NCBI RefSeq assembly: GCF_030272615.1
Contig: NC_081408.1
Location: 610,581,673 to 610,645,672 of the forward strand
DNA from: Cryptomeria japonica
Lineage: Eukaryota > Streptophyta > Pinopsida > Cupressales > Cupressaceae
DNA length: 64,000 nucleotides
Direction of reading: 5' to 3'
Position numbers and translations under genes: made by a program. The notes below the pieces were generated by a model. That model saw only the letters and a list, made by a program, of their open reading frames with translations. It was not told the origin of the DNA and ran no database searches. Every line of letters starts with the position of its first letter. The first letter of the stretch is position 1. Below are positions 35,573 through 47,039 of this stretch, in pieces.

Positions 35573-36110
35573 GATAAATAAATTTATTTGTCCTATTTAA
35601 TTCATTTTAACCTTTTCTTCTTTGTCCTCCCATTTGAATTAAATAAATTTATTTAATTATAATTTGATCACATGGCTCCTAACCCTAACCCACTAACTAA
35701 CCCTTGGTTCTAACCAACCTTATCCTAATATGTGCACATTCCCATTTTTAATAAATTGGAAAATAATCCAAATTTGGGTGTCTTACTCCCAAATTGACAT
35801 GTGGTTTCCCTTCTGCATGTCATCCTTTGCATTGCCACTTGGCCTCAAAAAGGAGAAGTGTTGCATTTTCAAACACCTTCACTTCCCCCTCCATTTCTAT
35901 TTAACACATCATTTTTCCTTCACAAATCATCACTCTCGTTTGCATAGAAAAGTTATCACACCATTTTGAGTCCGTAGTTTGCATCCATATTAGCTTAACT
36001 TTTGCATCTTATCATCATTTTCATTATCATGGAGTGATATTAAGAACCCTTGGGTATCAAAGTGAGCACACATCGAACCAAATCGAAGGACAAATCTTCA
36101 TCAAAAGGAG
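35573..36110 (-). repeat. LTR family X, minus strand, part right of LINE-B
   Basis: Reverse complement matches the 5' and middle parts of the plus-strand LTR at 50.6-51.57 kb: GGATAAGGTTGGTTAGAACC against GGATAGGGTTGGTTAGAACC, then AATGTGCACA and ACATGTCAATTT. It joins the part at 24,041-24,306 once LINE-B is removed. The outer (5') LTR end is not defined. Confidence 0.65.
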
Positions 36111-37555
36111 CTTGGAGTCTGTGTTTCTTACTCATTTTTCTTGTTAATTTAGCTTCCTTTTTAATGTCCTTATCTTGAGTGTTTGCTTGATATTTATTTT
36201 ATTTAGGTTGTTTACATTGCATTTCAATCTTTAAATTGCTCACATTTATCTACACACAAGTGTAACCATATGAATGTTTATACAATTAGAACTTAAACCT
36301 TTTAAAAAATGCAATATTTTTCTTGCAACCAAACAATATCAAGTTATATGTCGAAATTAGTGTCTCAACTACTTTAGATGCATCAGTAATATTTGTTTCA
36401 CTCCTAAATACTCCTTGAAAAATGTAACCTCTAAAACCAATCAAAAAGAGTAAGAACTTGCAATATTAAGTTAGCCAAAAACTATTGCAATATGCACACC
36501 AAATGGAGCTAGATAAGTGGTAGAATCCCTAGTAGAGTCACCGGAATGTAAGCCATAGTTTAGAAATGTAAGTAGGAAATAACTGAAAGTACACAAATCC
36601 TATTCCAAACCAGAACAAATCTTAGACATAGCATTCAAAAGAAGTTCAAAAAAAGAAACAAAATAAGTATTACCATAAAATCTATTTGTAACTTTGATTT
36701 TCTCCAATGATTTGGGATGTGGATGTTCTAGTGCACAAACATTACCTATTTTTACATCATGTAGTTTGCATATTTGGAATGGATTCAATGCATAGGATGG
36801 TTTCTCAATCTATAGATTTTTAGAGGAACGATGGATGATAGAAATGTGATAAGAAGATTAATGGGGGAGAATGCATGAGAAGACATTCCTAGGATTGAGG
36901 GGAGGATGGAGAGTCATGATGGAGTTGGTTTGAAGATGAAGGGATAAAATTGCATTTACCAAACATATTAAGTTGTTGCAAGCATTAAGGAATGTGAGGG
37001 ACAAGTACATTTAGGTATTTTATTCTTTGATTTTGGTAGAGGAAATTTAGAGGTTCAATTAAATAATAAAACTCTTTGATTGTTTTTGTCATGTGATGTG
37101 GATAACAAGATAAGTAAGCGATAAAATTATTTAATTATGTGTGAGAGGGAAAATAACTAATTTAATTAGGTGGGATACACATTAGGTGAAGTATGAATTA
37201 ATCAAGTAATATTATTTAGCCAATTTTAGAGAAGACCTTACTAGGAAAGAATTAGGTATCCACAAAATGATAACACAAATAATTAGTGAGAACTAGATGG
37301 ATCTTTGCCTCTATATTACAGATTTTAGATGTATCAAAATGAATTAGATTTGTCTTTCTATATGCCACCCTATGATACAAATAATGCTTAGTTGGAGGGG
37401 AATGATAGGAGATCAATTTAATTTTTGAATTTAAAATAGATTGGAGCCAATTTCATGCTACAAAATCAAACTATAGTCAAGTTTGGAACATATAATCAAA
37501 TCATGTAAGTATATAAATAAACCAGGGTTTGGAATTGGTTACTACAAATATGTTG
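36111..37555. other. intergenic, AT-rich
   Basis: No gene, structured repeat or regulatory site that I can support. A 62-codon minus frame at 36,600-36,788 has no recognisable features. Confidence 0.4.
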
Positions 37556-37559
37556 AGGT

Positions 37560-37712
37560 ATAATTGGACCGATTTTTTGGAACAACCAAAGTGGTAATTT
37601 AGCTTTTCCTTGGAGCTAACAACCAATCGAGTAGAATCGGACCCAAGACCTCCCATGCAGGAGGTTTGCAACTAACCGCTACATTGTGGGGTCATCTCCC
37701 ACTTATATGATA
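37560..37712 (-). repeat. tRNA-derived SINE (Au-like), minus strand
   Basis: On the minus strand TAGCGGTTAGTTGCA (37,682-37,668) fits a pol III A box. CCTCCTGCATGGGAGGTC follows, and GGGTCCGATTC (37,644-37,634) fits a B box, with the usual spacing of about 25-35 bases. This arrangement is typical of plant Au-type SINEs. The 3' end is not defined by a clear tail. Confidence 0.6.
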
Positions 37713-38480
37713 GTTATTAAGAAAAGGTAACCTAATCAATGCGAACTAAAACTAATGAGAAAAGTGCTCGAGTATGCAATTTTCACCATTACCCTAGTAA
37801 AGTCTTATGAACTTTAAGAAAGAGAGAACAAAAACCTATTCAAGACATTAGACAATTTATCATTGTATTCACAACTTACAAAAATAGTAAATTTAATATT
37901 AATAATGACAAAAAAGATAAACAACACATGCATGTTTGGTGAATGCCCACAACACTTATACCCTAATTATTGCATTAAACCAACAAACTAAAATGTGAAA
38001 AATAATGAAAAAAAGAGTATATACTTTTCATCATTCGCTTAATAAAAAAGCTAAGTGTTGAATAAAAAATAGAACATAATTATATTAAAAATCTCGAATA
38101 ATTTATCCTTATGTTTATAACCTAAACTGTAATTAATTTAATAATAATAAGTATAATTAAAATTTAAAAGCAAATCAATATTTTTAAATAATAATAATAA
38201 CCGATCGAATAGGGAAATATAAAAAAACATCAAAAAGATGAATACAAAAATTGTAAATAAAAATCCATATGCAGGCCAAATAGATAATTTTTTTTTGACT
38301 AGAACAAGGAAAGGGTGGTCAGCAACACATGCATGTTAGGTGAGCGACCATTCATGCAAATTAGATCCAAGGCTCCCCTCCGTTTTCTTCTTAAAATCAA
38401 GACAACCAATCCAAATAAGCAGCCTTAATTTTCGTAATAAAAAATTCAGGGCTCTGACCGGTATGCTGGTCCGCAGAACG
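37713..38480. other. upstream region of ACLB, AT-rich
   Basis: Long A/T-rich stretches (AATAATAATAA near 38,140 and 38,190) turn to balanced composition from about 38,320, which may mark the proximal promoter of ACLB. No specific factor site is claimed. Confidence 0.4.
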
Positions 38481-38507
38481 TGTTCACCCGTCAACAATTT
38501 CTTGTGC

Positions 38508-38514
38508 TATAAAT
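38508..38514 (+). promoter_or_regulatory. TATA box of ACLB (predicted)
   Basis: TATAAAT within TGCTATAAATTTGTG, the best TATA-like element before the predicted first exon. Transcription should start about 25-35 bases downstream, near 38,540. Prediction only. Confidence 0.5.
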
Positions 38515-38539
38515 TTGTGAGCCCACACAGAATTAATGC

Positions 38540-38717
38540 AGCTACATCTACCCAGCTTTGCATACCTGCGCTTCTTTGTCCATTCACGTGGTTTAAATTA
38601 GCTACCTGTGGTTCTTGGTTAGATAGATGAATGCGTGCTACGCTTAAGTAGAGCTTTGTGTGGGCATCGCATTGCCTTCTCAGATCTCGCAGCTGCTGCT
38701 TCTTCTTCTGCTTCAAG
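38540..38717 (+). other. predicted non-coding first exon of ACLB
   Basis: C/T-rich leader-like sequence ending CTTCAAG before the strong donor GTATGT at 38,718. The acceptor TTTGCAG at 41,322-41,328 lies 29 bases before the ACLB start codon, which calls for a leader intron. The exon would contain a six-codon upstream frame at 38,627-38,647 (M-N-A-C-Y-A). Start and even existence of the exon need transcript data. Confidence 0.45.
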
Positions 38718-39060
38718 GTATGTTGTTTTTAGATTTGCTATGGTTGTTTCCAGATCTGTTATTTCTTGCATTGTCTGTGCTTCCACTGGTCTGAGAATTG
38801 GTTCTGTGTTAATTGGCTGAAAAACGGTTTTCTGATGGATCGGAGGAACGTTTAGGGTTAATTTATATCGTGTGTTTAGCTGAAGTGATGATATGCCCGA
38901 TCTGGTGTAGAGGCCCTTCGCTGCTTAATTTCTAAGTTCTCCGTATAGAGTATACTACCTTTGGCTTAGAGTAGACCTTTTCTGGCATAATTTAGTAGTA
39001 CCACTTTTTAAATGAGGTGTAAAGTACCGTTTTCTAATATGAGGGCTTAGTATCCTGTCC

Positions 39061-39145
39061 CACCATGTGGCCTCTGGTCTTGTCCTTTGGGTTACATCAT
39101 GCCCAAAGTTGGGTGCGGTATTTTCCACAGCTTCAATACTGAAAA
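39061..39145 (-). repeat. SINE 3' fragment in ACLB leader intron (copy 0)
   Basis: Shares the distal part of copies 1 and 2: minus-strand ACCCAACTTTGGGCATGATG corresponds to ATCCAACTCTGGTGTACAGT of copy 2. The promoter-box half is missing. Confidence 0.4.
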
Positions 39146-39204
39146 TGTAACTTCAGCTTGGAGCTACTGAAGTAGGCTCACTGGCGTACCCCTTTGAGGA
39201 TTCT

Positions 39205-39355
39205 GGCCTGTCTGTTGGGGTATGTCGCAACCAGAATTGGATGCCATAAATTAATTTTAACACTAATTTGTTTCAGAGATTTGAACTTGGGGCTTACATT
39301 TACCACTTCAGTTCGTCCTTGTTTACTAGATGCTCTCGCTTCTGGAAAAAGACTT
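39205..39355 (-). repeat. tRNA-derived SINE in ACLB leader intron (copy 1)
   Basis: On the minus strand GAGAGCATCTAGTAAACAAGG (A-box side) is followed about 30 bases later by AAGTTCAAATCTC (B box), then by a body with ATCCAATTCTGGTTGCGACA. The layout matches copy 2. Confidence 0.5.
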
Positions 39356-39781
39356 AGGTTTTGCTGGAATTTCAGCAGAAAGGGCTAGTTTGAAGTGTTT
39401 ATTTTATGGGAGTTGAGTGGGATTCTTGTAGGCCCCTCAATACATAACTGGATGGCACAAGCACACAGTGATCAGTCAATATGGGCATTGAGAATTATGC
39501 TCATGTGTCTAAGGCCCCAAACCCTTTGTAAATGCCATATCATATTCTTGGAACAATTTTCAAACACCGCCTTACTTGGGAACACACTAGATCCATAAGT
39601 TTAATGATTCTGAAACCCACCTAACATAGCCTAGTGTGCCTGCTACTTGACATGCGAAGTAGATTTCTTTGTGAAGACCCTGGGTCCTTTTTAATCTCGA
39701 TTGTTCAAGAAGGGCCATCTAAATTTTCTGCTATTGTGAATTTTCTTGGATTCTAACCTGTGGCTTAGATGGTATGAATGA

Positions 39782-39950
39782 AGGGTATCTCCTCCTGTGG
39801 CTTGGGCCACACTGTACACCAGAGTTGGATGCATATTTTATCCAATTTCAACACTTAGCAAGTTAGCATGTCTTGTGGATTTGAACTTGAGGGTCTACTA
39901 CGAAAACCTTGCTTACCTCGTAAGCTCTATCTCATATCACCAATCTAACA
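39782..39950 (-). repeat. tRNA-derived SINE in ACLB leader intron (copy 2)
   Basis: Minus-strand TTAGATTGGTGATATGAGAT and AGAGC resemble the tRNA D-arm and A box. AAGTTCAAATCC lies about 45 bases on, as a B box. The body ends near GGCCCAAGCCACAGGAGGAG. Same order as copy 1 and similar along its length. Confidence 0.55.
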
Positions 39951-40434
39951 CATGACTGTTTAAATGTACGTCAAGAACAGAGACTAAAAATATAACATGA
40001 TCATCGGTCCAATTGTCAATTTCCAAAGGGATTGGCTATGACAGTGACTTACAGAACTTTATCATTGGGAGTTAATTTCCACCATAAGAAACCAAAACAT
40101 CCCAGAAGAAAACCAACAGGGCCTGCAGAAACAAACTTTTACTAATGAACAAACTAATATATACAACTAATCCACTTTATTACCCCACTAAAGTTTATAA
40201 TATAAAATAAAGTTTTGCAGTCAAACATATTCTGAGGAGAAGAAACTAAAGCTAGTACCATTTGGCAAACTAAAGAGTCATTATTGTTTTTTCATCAATG
40301 CTGGAACTGGCTCCCTTCATGTACATCTTGACAGAGAATCTTATCAAATGATTCTAGTATGTCTTAGAAGACCCTGGAACTTGTATTCCTGGTAGAAGAA
40401 CAAGAGCCAAACAAACAAGCGATGGGTCAGTGTG

Positions 40435-40629
40435 TTAAAATTTTCCATTGAAACAAGTGTAATCATTTTCTTCTGCATCAATAGACCACAGAGTAAATTT
40501 TCTATGATCTTTACAATCTTTAAATGTTTCTTCCTTCATATTTTGCTGCAAGCATACACGATACACCGTTTTCTCTTGTTCTGGTACTAAATCAGCTGCA
40601 ATCTTCCCTAATTGAGATGTTGATATCAT
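40435..40629 (-). other. unassigned minus-strand open frame in ACLB leader intron
   Basis: 64 codons starting MISTSQLGKIAADLVPEQEK and ending DYTCFNGKF, with protein-like, balanced composition quite unlike the AT-biased random frames nearby. The following 200 bases (to 40,240) read like a 3' untranslated region. A possible acceptor TTTTTATAG precedes the ATG on the minus strand. It could be the last exon of an antisense gene, a retro-copied fragment, or chance. I do not recognise it. Confidence 0.3.
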
Positions 40630-41357
40630 TTATATAAAAGCTATAAAAATAGTTTCAGTCTATCACTTGAATGGAAATGCGTAGAATTCACTCTTTTGCA
40701 TGCTCACTGTGGTAACTTTATGTTCTATAAAGTGCCCGTGATGGATATTGTTCATTGACCGTCCCTTGATGAGACATCTGGGTAACTATGTTAATGGGAA
40801 TTGATATTTTGTGTGTGTTTGGTTACATTGGTAAAGTCTTCGGTTTTTTGTGAAGTTCTTTATTACACACTCTTTGAAGAGGTTTCCTTAACAGACATTA
40901 GTAAATATTAGAATTCTGTTGTGGCTTGTAGTATTTATTGTTTTATTATGGGCGTGTACTTGTGTCCACTGTCAACTATTACATTAAGTGTGTCCAGCCA
41001 TCTCACATCGTGTTTTTTAGTTAGACTAAGCAAAACATGTGGCTCAAATAGAGAAGTGAAAAAAACAATTTCAACAAATGATTCTGTAGAGGCTGAACTG
41101 ATAAAGGATCTTTCTTAAGACATGCATGAACCCAGAGTGCTAGAGTACTTCACCTATGTTTTTTTGATATTCTAGCTATTAGAGATGTTGACTTGAATCT
41201 TGATCCTAGTTGCATGAGTTTCATGGAATGCTTTAGACTTTCCAGCATGGTGAAGAAGCTTTGAACCGTTTGTTTTTAAGTTCTCCTTAGAATTGAGAAA
41301 AATAAATAACTGATGAAATTGTTTGCAGGGTGATTGCCAAATTTCCCTTTGCTAAAC

Positions 41358-44300
41358 ATGGCAACAGGGCAGCTTTTCTCTCGCACAACTCAGGCATTAT
41401 TTTACAACTACAAACAGCTTCCTATCCAGCGCATGCTGGATTTTGACTTCCTCTGTGGTAAGTTCCCCTTAAAGTTCTCCTTAGTACTTACATTGCAGTC
41501 GCTTGTGGAAATAACTTCGTTTATGTGCATTCTATCATGTTTGGCTTTGAACCATACCAAATGTCTTCTGAGGTCAATCTTGTTTATATTTTCAGGCAGA
41601 GAGACCCCATCTGTTGCTGGAATCATTAATCCTGGTTCTGAAGGATTTCAGAAACTCTTCTTTGGGCAGGAGGAAATTGCCATACCTGTTCATTCAGCGT
41701 AAGCTCAACTTATTTTGCAGCATCTCTCAGGTTTATGCTCAAAAATCTTTGCAATTTTCCTGATTGTTTATCATTTTTTTCTCTCTTATTGCGCAGCATT
41801 GATGCCGCATGCACAGCCCATCCAACAGCTGATGTCTTCATTAATTTTGCATCTTATAGAAGGTATAGACATGTTAACATAATTTTTGACATCCTTACAA
41901 GTTCTTTCTATAAAATTTTGTGGGAAACCAGAAGGCTCAAGGCAACATCTTAGCTTAATCAGATCCTCTTGTATCTTGCAAGGCTGCATTTCCTGCAAAT
42001 GTTACTGATTATATTGTAAAGAGAACCAGTTGAAATGATGAGTGATATATGCTTTCTTTTTTTGGAATTAAAGAGAATGCATTGTAACTTTTTGTGCAGT
42101 GCATATGCATCTTCCATGTCTGCCCTGAAGCAGCCAACAATTAGAGTAGTAGCTATAATAGCTGAGGGTGTTCCAGAAGGAGATGCTAAGCAGTTAATTG
42201 CTTATGCACGAGCTAATAATAAGGTATGAATTATCCTTTTTAATATTATTCATCCAACAATTTCCGAGTACATTATATTCCATTGGTAGATGTGAACCTA
42301 TCCATTGCCAAGCATAAGGAAGAGGGCTTGGATTCTTTCTGGGTTCTCTTTGCATGGCAAAGTGCTCACATATTTTGGACATATTACATAGTCTGCTAAA
42401 AGCCTAATTCAGATCAGTTCTATCCCGGTTAATGCTAAAGGCTTGGAAATTGAATCGCAGGTTATCATTGGACCTGCTACTGTAGGTGGAATTCAGGCTG
42501 GGGCATTTAAAATTGGTGATACAGCGGGCACCATTGACAATATCATTCAGTGCAAGCTGTACAGGCCAGGATGTGTTGGATTTGTCTCCAAATCTGTAAG
42601 CTCTTTTGTTGCCATACTTCTAACCAGTTTTTACACTCTCTTAAGCTCTGGATATTGGACGTGCCTTAAGCACTTCTGTACTACATTGTGTGTAATGTCT
42701 TGATTGCCATCTTCAAGTGTGCCCTGCATTTAGATATTGTCTTTGTGTTTTTGAAGTGATTTTCTTTTCAAATGGGCTTTGCTGACTTTAAAGGTGCAAA
42801 TTTTTGTTTGAGTGGTTTAGTTGCTTTTGAATTTAGAATGTCTAATATTTTTATCCTACAGGGGGGAATGTCAAATGAAATGTATAATACAATTGCACGT
42901 GTTACTGATGGGATATATGAAGGTAAGTTGTTCACAATGTTTCCCATTAGTTATTTCTTTCTTTTCCAAATTTTGTTAATATTTATATCATATTTTCTTG
43001 AAATAAACTTCTGTAGGTATTGCAATTGGTGGGGATGTGTTTCCTGGTTCAACATTGTCTGATCATGTTTTGCGGTTTAACAATATTCCACAGGTAGATC
43101 AATTACATTCAGTTCTTTATGTAGATTGGTTGGCTTTTTCTTAATTTTTTGCTAAATAATTTCTATTTATAAGTATATTTACACTTTTGCTTGGTTAAGT
43201 GTTTGTTTGCCTTGACATTGACATTAAAAAGAAGAAAGATAAATTTGTTAAAGCCTCAGGTATGACACATGTACTTGAAGTAAATAAATAAATCATTGCA
43301 ATTGACTGCTCCAGATTAAAATGATGGTTGTACTTGGGGAACTTGGTGGTAGAGATGAGTATTCTCTAGTTGAAGCCTTAAAACAAGGGAAGGTGCAAAA
43401 GCCAGTTGTTGCTTGGGTTAGCGGCACCTGTGCACGCCTCTTCAAGTCTGAAGTACAATTTGGCCACGCAGTAAGAAATGATTGAATGCTTATACCATCA
43501 TTTTTATCTAGTATGTTGAAATCTAATTGAAAGCATCTTGATATTTTGAATTTTCATATCTGACAGTTCCTTTTTGTCCTGTAGGGTGCAAAAAGTGGAG
43601 GTGACCTTGAGTCTGCACAAGGAAAAAATCAAGCACTAAGAGAAGCAGGTGCAATTGTTCCCAGCTCTTATGAAGGATTGGAAGATGCTGTAAAGAAGAC
43701 ATTTGAATCTCTTGTAAGAGAAAAATGTTATCAGAAAATAACTATAATTTTCAGAAATATAATAATTGTTGTTGATGTATTTGTCTCTGTGTTTTGTGGT
43801 TAGATTAGATTGTGGGGTAAGAGTGAGCTCAGTTCTAGAAGTTTAATGATCTGACATCAGTTATAATTCTATTATTTGCTGAACATATGTAAATTCATTT
43901 CTCACGTTTACTTATTTAAAGATCTCCGTACTAGGGAACTGCTTTCAAGCTGAATTTCAATTCCTATGTGACTGTTTTTAACAGGTTGAGCAAGGAATGA
44001 TTGGTCAAACTCATGAATTTAAGCCTCCTCAAATACCCGAGGACCTGAAAACAGCAATTAAGAGTGGCAAAGTCAGGGCACCAACTCATGTTATTTCCAC
44101 CATCTGTGATGACAGAGGTTAGACTTTAGTCATTCCATACATTCTTGAAGTCCACAGATCATTCGATATGACGGCCAAAGATTTAACGGCATCTGCTGTT
44201 TTCTCTGTTTTCACTGCAGGCGAGGAACCAACGTACTCGGGTGTACCCATGTCAACTATTGTAGAGAAAGGTTATGGTGTGGGTGATGTTATCTCACTAT

Positions 44301-45643
44301 TATGGTTCAAACGCAGTCTTCCACGATATTGTACAAAATTCATTGAGGTAATCATGAATTTGATTTTGAAAATTGAGGTTATTCATGAACATTTTATTAT
44401 AGTAAAGATAAATTGTTTATTTTGCTTCAACGGGAATCTTTCTTTTCATTTGACTGATTATAAAATTCTAATTTGGTTGCCAGATATGCATCATGCTTTG
44501 TGCTGACCACGGGCCTTGTGTATCTGGTGCACATAATACAATTGTAACAGCAAGAGCAGGGAAGGATTTGGTCTCAAGTCTCGTGTCAGGTATATACTTC
44601 AATATATGTGTCCTGAAGCTTCTTGTGATACACACGTGGCTTTCTGTTTAAATTATTTTTTCTACTAGACTCACAAAAGATGTGAAATGTCAAAATGGAA
44701 ATGACCTTTATATTAAAATTAAGATCAATAGGGTCCAAGATAAATATAATAATATGTGGTGCTAATCCATTGAAACAGGTCTCCTGACTATTGGCCCAAG
44801 ATTTGGTGGGGCTATTGATGATGCTGCAAGATACTTTAAAGATGCATATGACAAGGTGGGATATTGACATTTATTAATGAATGGGCCAAGTACATTGGGC
44901 TTAGTATGAAAGTTGTGGAATTTATATTCAAGGATAGAAGAGTGGGCCTTTGAATAGAAAATATCTTCAAAAACCTCATCATGTTTCTGTTTTGTTTACC
45001 CAGGGTTTATCGCCTTATGAATTTGTTGAAGGGATGAAGAAGAAAGGTATTCGTGTGCCAGGGATTGGTCACAGGTATGCCTTTTTAACAAAGCAAGATA
45101 GATCTCCTTCCATCCTCAATACAGAGTACAGTTTTTTTATTGATGTGGTCTAACAATCTTTCTGTTATGCTGAAGAATCAAGAGAGGCGACAACCGTGAC
45201 AAAAGAGTAGAGCTCCTCCAATTATATGCACGTACAAATTTTCCTGCTGTGAAGTATATGGATTATGCTGTACAAGTGGAAACCTACACTCTTTCCAAAG
45301 CAAACAATCTCGTCCTCAATGTTGATGGTGCAATAGGGTCTCTTTTCTTGGACCTTCTCGTTGTTAGTGGAATGTTTAACCAACAAGAGATTGATGAGAT
45401 TGTGGAGATTGGTTATTTGAATGGTCTCTTTGTACTTGCACGATCAATTGGTTTGATTGGGTGAGTTTTCCTTTGCCACGCCAAAATTTTCAATTCTGTT
45501 TTGCTATCTAGACACTGGAAAGTGTGACATTTTATTCTAACTATTTGCTTCCATTTTTGAACTGTAGGCACACATTTGATCAGAAGCGGTTGAAACAGCC
45601 ATTGTACCGACATCCATGGGAAGATGTTCTGTACACCAAGTAG
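41358..45643 (+). CDS. ACLB: ATP-citrate lyase subunit B (ACLB), 16 coding exons
   Basis: With ACLA this subunit forms the plant cytosolic ATP-citrate lyase (citrate + CoA + ATP to acetyl-CoA + oxaloacetate). Exons: 41358-41457, 41596-41698, 41797-41862, 42100-42223, 42461-42595, 42862-42922, 43017-43093, 43315-43470, 43585-43713, 43985-44117, 44220-44347, 44484-44589, 44779-44855, 45004-45074, 45176-45460, 45568-45643. They total 1,827 bases, 608 residues plus stop, the family length. All introns are GT-AG. Residues 1-275 and beyond form the CoA-ligase (succinyl-CoA-synthetase-like) part, with the phosphohistidine H273 in FGHAG across exons 8 and 9. The C-terminal third is citrate-synthase-like, with H413 (ADHGP), H488 (GIGHR) and D539 (NVDG). 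The start [10 protein letters not shown] matches known plant ACLB; an upstream in-frame TTG at 41,334 is in the leader. One local oddity is LLVVSG (residues 549-554), where angiosperms have LLAGSG. No frame damage. Confidence 0.97.
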
Positions 45644-46131
45644 ATTTTCTTAGCATGAAATAGAGTTTGCCAAAGCATTGTCCGGGGGAATTTTTAGTGA
45701 AACTACAAGTTTCCCAATTTCTTTGTGTTCTGGGAGCAGTTCAGAAGTCTTGAGCCCCAGCATTTTAGTATACCTTGTCATCTAATAGACTGATGAATAA
45801 TTATAATGTGCTAGAGTTGCTCTGCATAAGCAAATGGTTAGGTTATCTATGTTAATGGTGTTTTCTCAAATAATAATGTTCCTTCCTGTAGAAGGATGCA
45901 TGTTAATGCATTTGCAGATTTTGATTGTAAATTGATGATATTTGCTTTGATGAAATATGTGGAGTTTCACATCCTTGATTTTTATTTTCTGTGGCTTGTA
46001 AGAATGAACACAAATACTAGAAATATCATTTTTCTTTGAACCAGGGCATAGGCCTTAAAATTTAGTTTCCATCAGCATGCCATCCTGCCTCCAGTGTTAA
46101 AAGGAACGAATACATGTTTTTATGCAATAAA
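45644..46131 (+). terminator. ACLB 3' untranslated region with poly(A) signals
   Basis: T-rich sequence following the stop at 45,641-45,643. AATAAT-type words near 45,797 and 45,870 are possible near signals and AATAAA at 46,126-46,131 is a canonical distal one. The actual cleavage site cannot be chosen from sequence alone. Confidence 0.5.
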
Positions 46132-46139
46132 TAAATTGA

Positions 46140-47030
46140 ATTCTTATGAATATACATTATTAGTAATAGGACCTTTTCTTTGTTGATTATCCTAATTCAG
46201 TCCCACCTACAGAATCTGCAACCATTTTGTTTGCATTTTTCAAATCATATTATCCTTGTTACAGTTATTGCTGTCACAATTTCACCTTGTCATTCAAATC
46301 ACCAGGGTTGATGAGACTCTGATTTGTTGCAAATTTACCTCTGTATGATAAAGTTTCTGGGATCCCTTTGGGGAACCCTGGAGTGAAAAGAGCTATAAAA
46401 GGTTATTGGGATATGCTAGCCATGACAATAAACTATCGAGTTAGTACTAGCTGTATTTTCCTATACTTAGCATTATCCTGCTAAGATAATATTGCAACAT
46501 CATATTATTTTGTCCAAATTATCTATATTGAAAGACAACAAATAGAACAGAATTTCTTCAGCCAAACGATGTTATTATCGTTAGAAATAAAATTCTCTAG
46601 CCAAATAGTCTTTACTATATTTGGAAACAAAATAAGATTACTAAGAATGCAACTGAAACCTTCAGATGTGGGTTAATCTTAAAACTAAGTACGTACCCGC
46701 ATCATGCGCTTTCTTCTGCGGTTGAATTTAGGTGCAGAGTTAGAAAACGTAGACATGAAAAGACACACACCAGTAAAGTGCATGCAGATTGTATGTTTGA
46801 TTAAGAACCAAAATTTAGTCGGTTACCTCTCGGTGACTATCTGAAAATTTATTAAATACCGTCTGTAAGGAGATCGTTTCAAATCTAGAATGTTAATCGT
46901 TAGATTTCTTCGACGAGGTCTTCTTTAAAACTAGAAACAAATTGACGAGTATAAAGTCAACGAATGGTAAAATATAAGCCAGAACTGTACATGTTACACC
47001 ATTTTTAGTACAGCGCAGAAAAGAAGTTAC
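46140..47030. other. intergenic, nothing recognised
   Basis: No open frame or repeat structure supported between the ACLB 3' end and the decayed sequence at 47 kb. Confidence 0.4.
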
Positions 47031-47039
47031 CGACCATGC

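Larger units (their letters stand above)
38718..41328 (+). other. predicted 2.6-kb leader intron of ACLB
   Basis: Donor GTATGT at 38,718 and acceptor TTTGCAG ending 41,328. T-rich sequence throughout; three SINE-related copies and one minus-strand open frame lie inside. Long first introns in 5' leaders are common in plant housekeeping genes and can raise expression. Whether this one does so is unknown. Confidence 0.45.

Noticed and set aside
38340-38630. 96-codon plus-strand frame before ACLB
   Set aside because: Covers the TATA box and predicted leader exon, has no family features and does not join the ACLB frame.
41334-41357. In-frame TTG upstream of ACLB as an alternative start
   Set aside because: The family starts [10 protein letters not shown], which is the ATG at 41,358; TTG is not a normal plant start and the stretch is leader after the acceptor at 41,328.
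41408-42382. Minus-strand open frames overlapping ACLB exons 1-4
   Set aside because: Antisense shadows of conserved exons; no independent protein features.
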